From contig CM063285.1 in NCBI GenBank assembly GCA_032173965.1, positions 24,525,660-24,589,659 of the forward strand: a stretch of DNA of 64,000 nucleotides, given 5' to 3'. The notes below the pieces were generated by a model. That model had not been told where the DNA came from and made no database searches. It saw only the letters and a list, made by a program, of their open reading frames with translations. The DNA is from Sitta carolinensis. Its lineage: Eukaryota; Chordata; Aves; Passeriformes; Sittidae. Position 1 is the stretch's first letter. Each line of letters opens with the position of its first letter. Below are positions 11,681 through 23,044 of the stretch, one piece after another. Both the position numbers and the translations under genes were made by a program.

Positions 11681-13396
11681 TCCTTTTCTAAGGAAAATTA
11701 TATTGAAATACTGGTTTTGCCTGTGGGATATTTTTTGTTCCCAGTGAGGAAAAAATAGCTTATGCAAAACAACAAAATAATTCAAAGTCAATAATATCTG
11801 TGTATTGTATCCAGTGCTTTTGTTGCTCATTTTTTTCAGTTTAAAATGTTATGAGAATTAGTGCACATACATAAGAAGAAGCGGATAAAAATTGTTTTCT
11901 GAGATACTGGAATGTGAAAAAGGCTTATGCTAGATCCATAAAAGTCAATTAGAATATTTGAATTTAAAAATGAGAAAGTTTTATAGAGAGACACAACATA
12001 ACCACAGGATTAAATTTGATCATTTAAAATTTTGGTTTTTGTTTAGACATGTTACGGTCTACTCTTGTAAAGGAAGTTGAGACAGTTTTAATCATTCATT
12101 AGGTTCATGAATATGGAAATAATGACCTGAATTTTCATTTCAGGCTGATTGAAAATCGGCCTCTGCTATCACAGTAATCATACTGTATTTTTTCCTTGCG
12201 TGCATTAATGACGTTTGATCTTAAAACAATTTAGTTTTTTTTTCTACTAATCCTAAAGAGACAGTAACCCTTTTCTGCTACAAACCACTTAGCAGAAAGC
12301 CAAAATCTATTCATGAATCATATTCACTAAATATTATTGTAATTATATACCTTCAGCAAAATAATTTTCTTCCTCTGGTGTTCCCCTTCTTGATAAAATG
12401 AAGTTTTTCAGCATTTGTTCTCATCTGCTGCATATTTACTTCTACTTTCATGCCCTCATTGCCATTCAGGCATTTTCCTCTGGCTCCCATGTCCAGAACT
12501 GCTCTCAGTGTGAAACCCTGAAGAACCAGTTGGTTGGTTCTACACCAGACCTTCATTATATTTGTTCCCTCTGCTCTATCATGTTGCCGCTTTTCTTTCT
12601 CACTGCTGGACAGCATTTTACTACATGTTAGTTGGGACCAGATCCTGGTGCAATGAGGGACTGTCCCTCCCAGGCTTAGATTCCTTAAGCGTTCCTCTGT
12701 AACCTTCCCCATTTGCTTTGACTCCAAGACTACACATCTGCTCTTGAGGCCTTGCTTTAATGAGAAAACTCTTGGTTACATAAGTTGAATCCATCCTTAG
12801 ACTTTCCTCAAAGCTGGCTGCCTTTCAGATTTGTATCTCACACTCCCCCAAATGCATGCCAGAGTCTCTCCTATTTATTCCAAATCCAGGTGAGATAAAG
12901 AGTTGTTTTCACCAGCAAAGAACATTTAAACTTCTCAGTTTAAGTAATTTTAATATTATTAATCAGATTAACTCCTGGCAAGCTTTTCTTCCAAACACAG
13001 TACATCTCTATGGAAACACAAGACTGCATGGAAAATTGAATATTGAACACACATAGTAAAAAATCCTTTAAAATGCTATTGAGGCACATTTACTATTCTT
13101 ATACAGAGAAGCTATTCATGGGTAAATCCATATAATTTACAAAGCTAACACTTGCAAGACCACTCCAAAGACTTGGATAGTTATGTTTTCCTAACTTTTA
13201 GGAGAATTTAACTATTTTGGCACACTATTCAAAAGTGCCTGTCACCCAGTTTGGATCAGGAGTGTACTTTTGAATCAAATTTATCCCCACTCAACAGGAC
13301 TTCATTTCACACCCTGGAGCACTCTGTGAGTGAACAGAACTAGATCCTGAAACTGGAAACAGGAAGATGTGCCCTATGAGTCCTCATGAGTGACCT
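11681..13396. other. Non-coding stretch, nothing recognised
   Basis: A 124-codon minus-strand frame (12353-12727) and a 77-codon plus frame (12398-12631) overlap in a T/C-rich patch. Their composition differs little from background and neither has a splice context. No repeat family was recognised. Confidence 0.5.
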
Positions 13397-13410
13397 TCAG
13401 CAGGTGGCAG
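13397..13410 (+). promoter_or_regulatory. CTCF-like core motif
   Basis: TCAGCAGGTGGCAG fits the CTCF core consensus CCASYAGRKGGCRS at 13 of 14 positions (first base T instead of C). Motifs this close can occur by chance, and neither conservation nor occupancy can be seen from sequence alone. Confidence 0.35.
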
Positions 13411-15312
13411 GGATTTGACCCCAAGAACTCAGGTTAACATGAGTCAGAGTGACACTTACTGAGCAGCATCTCTGTCTCCCTCCACATCTGCTCCTATCAG
13501 GACACCATGGTTGCTACTGATCAGAGCCTCAGCATCTCATGTTGTGTGCTTTGCTGTCTTAGATGCTTTGCACTCTTAAATATAATCAAATAAAGATCTT
13601 ACACCAGGCATAACTGCTTTCTCATCTGAAACCTTGGGCAGGAAGTAGTACTTTCTTTTTTGGCCCAGTATTTCCAACACAAAACATATGTGGCTGACTA
13701 TTTAATTTACTTGATATGCACTCCCAGAAGAGTGGATAAAGCTCTTTCAAGACCATGGATATTTAACTTATTCATACCTATTTGTTCATACAACATTTTG
13801 TTCCAATCATAACATTGAGACTTTTTGTATTTTTTGTGTCTGTTCAAATCAAAACATATTCATTACTTGGAGTAGAGGCTGAGTTGAAAAAACAGAACAT
13901 AAAGGAATATGTGGAAGCAAAATTATTTGGTCGTCAAATGTATTGGATTTTCTCACCTGTCCAAAATTCTGCTTGTTGAAACATTTATCCTAAAAGCTGC
14001 TGCTTATTTTTAACCCATTTTGAAATCAATTAAGAGCTGAAGTCAGCAGTGTCATCATGCTCAGGCCCTTATTGGTGAATACAGCAGATTCCCTACTGCT
14101 TATGCATATTGCAATTATCCTTGTTTCTATAATTACACTATGCAATCATCAGCAGTCTAGGACAAGATCCTTATTAGGTTAATGGCAGAACTTAAAGGGG
14201 TCAGGGTGGCCTTTTTGGCATGTTTCACACACCCTGTGCTTTTGTGGAAAAATGAATTCACTAAGAAAATGTGATACATTGATCATAATTAAACAGCCAC
14301 CCCAAATTTTCTCATGTTTAGTTTACAGTCGTTGTCCAGATATTACATTTAATTCTACTTTTTTTCCTTTCTGTTCTTGCTTACTACTGAGGGAAATGTT
14401 ATTACTTTCATCCATAATTTCAAATAAGCTTTTAAATTTCTGCAACTTGGTTCAGAACTCTCCCAAATAAGCAGCTCACCCAACTCTAGAGTACTTCTCC
14501 CTGTAACATTTTAAATAAGTTAAACTGAGGAAGTGTTGGCTCTACTCCAGTTGGTGCTAATGGTGGAGACAAACTATGCTTTAAACCATGCAAAGAATCT
14601 TGTTTTTTTCTGCACCAAATCTTCACTATTCTTACATCAGGTATCTGAGATAGAAAATTGAGGATTTTAATTTTTTTGGACTTTGCATATTGCTTTTATA
14701 TAACAGTCCAATTAGAAGTATGAGGGGTAGGGAAGCGGGGGTAGATTGTGATAACTTTTAGTGAATTGCAGTGTTTTCTCATTTCTGACTCTTTGCAATA
14801 GGTGTGTCAAAAATTGTTAAGTGAGGGTTTTCCCGGTGTTTGAAAGTGCTTATTTTCTATAAAATCTAAAAATGCAAAATCAAAAGGATGAATATTTGCA
14901 TTCCAATAGTCAGTCAGTCTAAATAATTTACTCAGTGGAAAGGCATATTGCATACATTGTTTTCTTTTTATCTTTTCTCCCTACAGGTTTATTTTTATTG
15001 TTTGACACTATTTCTCTTAATTATTCCACTAATTCCAGACTGGCACAGTTCAAGAAAGAATGCCATCTGAAAATTTTGGACATTTCAGCAGTGCTGTTTG
15101 GCACAGGGCTTGGTCTTGTAGTTGCTGGGAGTTTTGCAGCTGGATTACACTGTGGCCACTTTTCCCCTGGTTGCCCAAACATTAACTGTCCCAGCCACAG
15201 CCTTCATCCATTCCTGAACCATTCTGTCTCTGCTATCTGTGTAGTAGTCATAGGTCAAGATCAGGTTTGATCTTTGAATGGCTGTTTTCTAAGGCCAGAA
15301 GTAAGAAATAAG
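13411..15312. other. Non-coding AT-rich stretch
   Basis: Frames at 13782-13979, 14252-14470 and 14935-15270 are unsupported. The last (111 codons) has two hydrophobic runs that look membrane-like, but it has no recognisable family signature and no supporting splice signals. Confidence 0.5.
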
Positions 15313-15415
15313 CAAACAACAACAAAAAAAACCCAAAACAAACAAAAAACAAACAAACAAAAACAAACAAACAAACAAAACAAAAAAAAAAAAAAACAAA
15401 AAAAAACCAAAAAAA
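15313..15415. repeat. A-rich / (CAAA)n tract
   Basis: About 100 bp of CAAA, CAAAA and pure A runs with scattered C. It could be an expanded simple repeat or a decayed poly(A) tail. No retroposed coding sequence was recognised directly to its left, so the simple-repeat reading is preferred. Confidence 0.9.
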
Positions 15416-18400
15416 TGAAGTTGGAAGAAGCTATAGCATGTGGAATATCTGTAACAGATACAATCTCCTTTTAACCTAAAATGTTTGGTTCTGTTTGTCA
15501 GAATTTTGTTCTGTTGTCGGAATAATTGGATGGAAATAAAACACCTTCTGCAAAAAGGAAGCTTTTCAGAAAGAAATCTAGAGTGCCATTAGAAACATTC
15601 CTACTCACGAAATCAAAATTTAATATACAATTTCGGGGAAGATTTCATTTAAAGTAAAATAGTTTATTGTGCCGGAAAAAAATATCCTAATTTATTTTTT
15701 TAAAGTCAGTTTTGCATTAAACTTCACTTAACCAAAGCCTAGAGGACCTCACAAGACTTGTAGAAATGTTAGCTTAGGTTTTTCTGTTCCTTCTCTGTGA
15801 AACAGTCAGGTAGACCAGAAAAACCACTCTCATGCTCATGGTATTCAAATGTCTTCCCAAAGGCTTCATAAACCATGAAATTTCTCCTCATTCAGGTCGA
15901 ACACTTATATGCTGCCAAACCTGTCTGTATGGATCTTAAAAATGTCTGACTATTGCTAGTTTTAAAAAAGATGGTGAGCGCGCTGACACATGGTCTGCTC
16001 CTGACATGGCAGATGTCTTGCTTTTTGTCAGTTTAACACACATAATTCACATCCACAGCCATTGCTTGAACTCAGTGCTACCAGGTGTGTAACAAGTGGT
16101 TGTTAGGATATAATACCAATATTTTGGTGATAGGCTATGTGCACCTCATTGCTGCTTGCCATAGGAGGCTAATGCACATACAAAAGTTTTTTTAAAAAAT
16201 GCATAAAACTTTGTTTACTTCTAGGGGTTGATGATGATGATGGAATTTTAAAATTTGTTTCTTTGGACCAAAATACAGTGAGAATATTTTCACATTCAAA
16301 GACACCAATAGAGAAATGAAATGAGAACTTTTTACCTACTTTAAGTTCTCATTCTGCCCAAAGGACTCTAATATAACATGAAGAATTTCAATGATATGTG
16401 AGTTATAAAAATTAAGTACTTCAGTCACCATTGATGAGCAATTTATTCTTAAAGACAACAATTCCTTACAAGAACAAATAACTGAAATGTTCAAATGAGA
16501 TTTCCTGGACTTAGCAGCGTTGGTACATTGAGCACTCTTCCTCTTACTAAAGTGTTAAATATCCAGGAAGCCCCAAACAACTGGAAATGAACCCTGGATC
16601 TGACATCTTGTCTAAAAATTGACATCATCATTAGAATGACTATGATCTTTCAAGGTCTTATGGGGAAAAACTACCACCAGAAATGCCAGCGTAGTTCAGG
16701 CATCTTTTTTTGCAATTTATAAGAGAAGAACTGTGTCAGCAGTTAGGCTTGGTGTCGATACTTAGAGAGAACAGGTTAACATTATCATTAGCTTTTTAGG
16801 ATGCACAAAAATTTTAGGCAATTCAGTTGAAATATAGGTAGCAAAAGTAGTTTACTATTTTACAATGAAACTCCTTTGCTTGTTCCTCAATGGTTTTCTT
16901 AAGTGTGTATCTTAGAAAAGAAAAATCAAAATAAAGTCTGTATATTATGAGGCTGTTTAATACAAAGATATTACATTATGTAAGACATTATGACAGTGTG
17001 ATCACTTGTCATGAAATATCTATAATATTTATAATTAACTTTTAAATTAGTCTTGAATGTCTTTGCTTTATTAAATTTTTCTTAATGGCATATTTTAATT
17101 AGTACTCAAGTACTAGGGCCATAAATTAATCAGAGCCTGACTAGCTCCATGGAGAAATACATATAGTACAATCCAACATCTAACATTAAAAAATCTGACA
17201 AAATGCTATGGAGTTGGTCATTATGTTATAATGCCTCGTTTTCCAGCAACTATCAAAATACACATTTGATGACTTATTTAAGTTTGCTGTCTGGTCAGCA
17301 ATAGAATTACAATGAAATTCGTTATTAATAGTGCATTGTAAATATTATGACTACTAAAAAAGATAGACATATTACACTGCCAGACTTGCAGGAGAAGATG
17401 TACACTCTTCCTGAAGACATTTTCTGACCTGGAACCAGAAGTTACTCAATCTAGTCTCAGGCAGTGTATTCGATCTGTTGTCACATGTAAGTGAAAATTT
17501 CTCCCTAGGGAAATAAGCAAAGAAAAATCCTAAACTAAATCACTGCTGAAATTAATGATACACACAGGATTGTTTTTGAGGTTCTTGCAAAAAGAATAGG
17601 TTGTGCACAAATCTGGTGCACTAACCTAGTGTAGAAACTCATGATTTGTCTAGAACTCCCTGGTTTACAGGAAGATTTTGAGAAGAAAAAAGGTGTTGAA
17701 ATTATATATAGCTTGGAGTTGAAAGGAGATAAAAATAGGATATGCCAAGATCCTCAGATTTGTCTAAGAAAGAAACTGAGTAAGAGTATCGATTTGATAT
17801 GGATGCTTCATCTCTGGACTCCTAAAAGTGAAGATACTCACTTGTATTGTCTGATACTTAAAACTTGCAGATGATTTTAACATACATGGGCTCAAAAATG
17901 GTTAAATCAGAAATAAAGATATAGCTACAATTTTTACAAAAGCAATCCTCTTTACAAGCAGTTAGGCATAGTGTGACTGTTTCAATATGTAGGAGTCATG
18001 ACATGAGCCAGGAAGTTTAAAACATTCCTGGTGCTTTGTTTTGCATGGTATAATTCAGGGCATTATAGCAGACAAAGGGAAAGCCTTTACAGTACTGTGG
18101 TGCTTGCTGATGCTAGAGGAATACATTCTGAGTGGTTTTTCCCCCCAAGATATATTTGAAAAAGTTTCTGAGTAATTACACCAGTACTTCAGTAATGGTT
18201 CTGATTACTAGAGTTTAAAACACAATTCAATGTTTAAATGAGTATTCTCTTTGGCTGCTATGCATCATCTGGAAAGATGTGAATTTTTGGAATGGCTCAG
18301 CAACAAACCCAGTCTTAGTCAGCAAGGTCTTTTCCTCGGGATCATTTGTGAAGCTGCGTTCACACCCAGAGAACAACAGAGCTCAACACATGAAGAAAAT

Positions 18401-18884
18401 AAACAGACCCTCCAGCTTCAGCCCAGTCCCATGGCCCCTGTGTACAGAGCTTAACCTTCCAAAAGGCATTCAGCTTCCCTGGGTCACTGGAGGAGGGGTG
18501 AAGATGTCCCGCTTACTGGAAAATGCCACTGTGACCAGGGAAATATTTTGTGAGAAAATATCCTGCTGCAAGCATTTACCTTCATGCCATTTACCTATGT
18601 TATTTCATGCCAAAGATCAAGAAGTAACACTACTTTTGGGGAAACAATTATCCATCGAGTGCTTCTTGTTCAGTCAGTTTTGACTGAGTTGTAGTCCCAT
18701 ACTTCAGAGATTTAGAGGGAGATGAAGTGCCCCAAGAAGCACGGTCTTTGATTAAAAAACCCCAACCAAAAAAATAACCCCAAGCATTAGAAATCACAAG
18801 CCCATTTAAATTAGGAACTGCAAACGCTTTAAACTTCAATGCAAAATGTATCTTTTATGTAACATGGGATAGTAACAGATACCT
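15416..18884. other. Non-coding stretch, possible conserved AT-rich block near 17.05-17.18 kb
   Basis: The segment 17030-17180 is dense in ATTA/TAAT cores (for example TTAATTAG and TAAATTAATC), as in homeodomain-bound enhancers, but AT-rich DNA yields such cores freely. The 134-codon frame at 18279-18683 starts at GTG, lies in a slightly GC-richer patch and has no recognisable domain. Its length is within chance expectation. Confidence 0.45.
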
Positions 18885-18960
18885 GTGATGCAGTGGAAAG
18901 ATCTGCTAAATATGAATGTCAGTTTTACCACCGGAGATCTGGTTGAAATTCCCACCAGAG
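18885..18960 (+). repeat. tRNA-derived SINE-like fragment
   Basis: An A-box-like GATGCAGTGGAAAGATCT (from 18887) is followed about 50 bp later by a B-box-like GGTTGAAATTCCC (18941-18953), close to the GGTTCRANTCC consensus. Order and spacing match the head of a MIR-type SINE. It is more diverged than the copy at 8166-8240, and a chance match is possible. Confidence 0.35.
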
Positions 18961-20345
18961 GATACCTTTATAGATCTCATTTTAGTATATTGTAGTCATA
19001 CCATTATAAAACCATCAAATGCAATTTGGCACAGCATGATACTTAAATGGTGGCCTGAAATTAACAGACTGAATTACTCTCTATAGGCAGCCAAGGTTAT
19101 TTATAAATTGGAATTTGGATAACTAAGTGAAGGGCCCAACTGAACTCTGTGCTTTTATACTTCCAATCTCTGTTTTCTGTGCTTTGAAATACTTTTTTCA
19201 GTCATCCTTTAGTTGAACTTCCAGAATATTTAATCACTTAAAATGGGAGTAAAACTGAAAGCAGGATGCTGTATTAGGTACCTGCAAGACACAGTGTTTT
19301 TACATTTGCAAACTACCTTGTAAAAAAATTTAATTAAAAGAGCTACATCTTGGCATCTGTGAGGTCTAGTGCAATTAGTTGATTTAAACTCCATTTTCTC
19401 GTTTTGCTGCCAATTAAGCAAAACTTGTGTGCAAGACTAATGGTTGCCTCAGTGACAAAATCAGAACATGCTAAATAATGTGATTAAACTTGTTAAAAGC
19501 CAAAATAAACACTTGTAATTATCTCAGGAAAACCTGCATAGCCAAGTGAGAGCTCTATAAAGTGAAACTCTGCATCCATAATTTCAGACTTTCCTACACA
19601 ATAGATCATAGTTAAAGATCTGTTAACAGACCTCTGACTGCTGAACTGGGCAGCTTGTGGTTTTCTTCTAAACCTATTGGCAGTATGTGGATTTATGCAA
19701 GAGGTGCAAATTGGAAGTTGTCTGCTATTGGAGCCATTGGCAGAACAGAAATCATACTGTAGGGTTAGCAGCATGAAGTACATTGCTTTGAAATTACACA
19801 GCAGGGTTTCAGTTTGTTCCTCCATTTGCCTCTGAGACCAAGGTCTCATACTGTCTGGCCATGATTAAAATCAAAGTGTGGACCTCTTTGCTGGGTGCCA
19901 GTAAATGAAGGTGAAAAACAGAAACAATCTGGATTCTTAATTATGTTAAAATGCAACATAGGCAAAAAACTAAGATGAAAGCATTTGTTACTAATCTATC
20001 CTAATTATTGCACATAAAATGATTTCCTAAAGAGGTCTATATCTTGAGATAGTCACTTTCTATGCGTATTCAAGATCTTTTTTACCATATAGAGTCTTTT
20101 ACTTAAACCATGCATGTGTACAGAGAACAAAATCTGACAAACAATGTAAATGGTAAACTGATTTATATTCAGGTTTAAGGGTACATCAAGCCTTGAAATA
20201 CACCAATACACATTGAATTTACTGAAAATTGAATGACCACTAGCTTGGTCCACTAGCAAAATAGCACACGTTTGGAAACGCTCTATTCCGCTGCCATACT
20301 ACAAAGATAAAATGTAGGCATGCACATACTGGCAAGTAGAATCAG
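18961..20345. other. Non-coding stretch, nothing recognised
   Basis: The minus-strand frame 19493-19849 (118 codons) ends in ordinary AT-rich sequence and shows no domain. I see no RNA gene or repeat family. Confidence 0.5.
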
Positions 20346-20359
20346 AAAAAAAAAAAAAG

Positions 20360-20390
<31 letters not shown>
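20346..20390. repeat. Poly(A) run of 45 bp with one G
   Basis: An almost pure A tract, interrupted once at 20359. I could not recognise a retroposed sequence to its left or target-site duplications, so it is annotated as a homopolymer. Confidence 0.95.
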
Positions 20391-20392
<2 letters not shown>

Positions 20393-23026
20393 GACAATAG
20401 AATATAAATATGGTAGCGGCATAGGACCCCCCAGAACAAATCCTAGACTCTCTACTCTGAGAATCTCATTCTTGTTTCAGTCACTGTGGTCACATTTTAA
20501 GTAAAATCATGACAAAGTAATGGCATCTGACAGAAAGGAAATGCTAAAAGGGAGCACTGTGAGGGCTATCTACACTACTGTGAGTTTTACATAGGTGAAC
20601 AAAGGGGCTTTTTCTTTACTTGCCAGCATATTCCAAAGTACTTACTCTCAGGATATTTTTCCTAATCAGCTCTTGGAGGTCTTCCTGATAGGCAGACCTC
20701 TTGACTAAAATGAAAATGCTGCATATCTGGAGATAGTCAAGGACAAGCATTAGAACTGATGTGCAAATTACTTACCCATTTTAACTTTGGACTTTTAAAA
20801 TGTGTAATATTTTGTTTTAGACTACAGTGTTTGGAAGTCACCTTTTAGACCTCATATGAAAAATACCCTATTTTTCCTAGTCTAGGCTCTTGCTCATGGT
20901 GCCTTTTCTCTCAGAAGACAAATGAATGCTTTCCAGGTTACCAGCACAAGAATTATATTGGATATAAGGGAATAAAGGATTCGAGCAGTCACTTTGAAAT
21001 GTATTATATTTTGCCTGTTCTTTTAATATAGTTTTAATGCATTTTGAGTACTTTTCTTTTCGTAATAATTAAAAGCCCATTTAATGTCACCCAGCTTATT
21101 GAGTCCTAGAAAACTACCTACAAACAAACTTTTCCATACCTTTAAATCTACAGCAAAGAGAGGGAAATGTTTCTTTCGTGCACTAGGTCAGAGCAGTTCC
21201 TGATGTTAAATTTATTCCTAACTCACAACAACATGTATGTATACTGAAGCCAGTTTTATTAATTGGGCTTTTGTCTGGTCCAGCTTTGGCAAGACCATAT
21301 CAGGCAATATTGGTGAGAACTGGAAAGGTGAGTTCCTTGCTCACTCCCTTGCTGGGAGGTCATTTGTACTGCTTGCCCACTACCCTACTTGAATCAAACA
21401 TCTATTTAAGACCACCCTGGGTAAGAAATTAAGAGCTGTATTGCTGCCTCAAGTTTCTGCTTCTTTAGGAAAACCCTTGTCATTTTTTCCTATTTTGCCC
21501 TTTTCCCTTTTAAAAAACTCATTACTGCTAAGAAACCACACTGTTTGGATTTTTCCCAGTATCTGAGTATGCTGAGCACATACTGTGGCAAATTTAGCCA
21601 CATAAAAATTGGTGCTCTGCCTTTACTTCTAATGCATATAATGCAATGCTCCACTGGAGAGTTTTAAAGTGACAAAGAAATACACTTCCCATCTTTGAAA
21701 GTTGTAAAAGCTCCAAAAAATTTCATAAACTGAATTAAAAAATAGGTAGACAAAATCCCTACTCATGCTATGCTAGTGGAGCTTGTTTTCTGCAAAACAC
21801 TTTCACTTCCAAGACAGGCATGCAGTTCTGGCCTAAGATATTTCAGCTCTGGTGCTGACAGTAGAAACTATAATGGAAACAACATACCCCCTGCCCATCA
21901 CTGCTGCCAGTAGTGCTGAGAACTGATGCAATGCTGGTGCAAGATATTCACTGACAGACAGGATTTTAATGATTGCATGGAGTCAACAGCCTCTCTGCAC
22001 AGCTGCTTCCATGAGAACAACCGTATGAAGGATAAAAAGGCAAGCCAAGGCGGAAGCACTGTCAGGAAGGAGGTGCTCTCTTCACATCACAGTCCATCAG
22101 AAAGGAAGATGAAAGAAAACAGCTGTGAAGAACAGATCTTTTTCATGCAAATTCTGTGAGGAAATTACGGAGCACTTCTTTTTGGATTATTTCTCCATTT
22201 CTCTCTTTATTCAAGTCCCTTGGGGCAATCTGTCCTAAGGTAAGGAGAGGTCTGCAAGTTAAGACTTAGGTGTTTCTCCTGCTGTGCATTCTCTGCAAAA
22301 TAGTTTTCCTAAGCATTAATTCTCATTCTTCTCCCTGTGCTTGGGCCATACTCCCCATGAGACAGGCACCTGTCTCTCCTCCCCCTCTTCCAACTTTTTC
22401 CACACTCTGCAGATTGCATCCAGTGGATTCTCTGGTAGATGAATCCCACAGTATCCATTAGAGGTTGTTCCTGAAAGGGAACCTATTATGGGATCATTAC
22501 TACAGGCTGCTTGACTCCTTGCAATATTGACTGAACCTGGTGGGCAGACACAAAATGGCATTTTTATTGTGCAAAAATCTCAGAAAGACTTCTGTTTTTG
22601 ACTTTTGATCTGATAGCTGGGCACTCAGAACTTTGAAATACAATGCTGAGGATAAAAACTGGCATTCCTTCTTCACAAGTTTTGTTTTGGTACACATAAC
22701 CTAGCTTCAGAAGTAATGCAATATCAGGGAAATGAATGTACCTGAAACAAAACAGCTAATTCTAGCTGGAAAAACCTGGCAATTCATCTCAACTCAAAGT
22801 TCAATAATAATAAAAAAACCAACACATAAAAAACCAAGGACAAAAATAGTGAATTTACCCCAAGAGTACTGCTATCTTATGTTATGAGTGATATGGCCAC
22901 TAAGCCCTGCTATCCTCTGCATCCCAGTCTTGGTTTCTACCCCTGGACAATTCACCGAATATTTCTTCCTCAGTACATATAGGATGGCATAAAATACTCA
23001 TCCTAGTGTGACATGAAGATCATGAA
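20391..23026. other. Non-coding stretch
   Basis: No gene is supported. The minus-strand frame 22316-22561 reads like a cysteine-containing polar peptide and follows an AG acceptor-like step, but no partner exon or family was found. The plus frame 22270-22461 overlaps it on the other strand. Confidence 0.5.
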
Positions 23027-23044
23027 TTTTTTTTTTTTTTTTTT
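23027..23044. repeat. Poly(T) run
   Basis: Eighteen consecutive T residues in AT-rich background, with no associated element recognised. Confidence 0.95.

Noticed and set aside
15313..15415. A-rich tract as the tail of a processed pseudogene
   Set aside because: No coding-like sequence or target duplication is visible on its left, and the CAAA periodicity points to a simple repeat.
18279..18683. 134-codon plus-strand frame
   Set aside because: It starts at GTG, has no recognisable domain, and its length is within chance range.
22316..22561. Minus-strand frame with protein-like composition after an AG step
   Set aside because: No donor partner, no family resemblance, and an overlapping plus-strand frame. 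Too weak to annotate as an exon.
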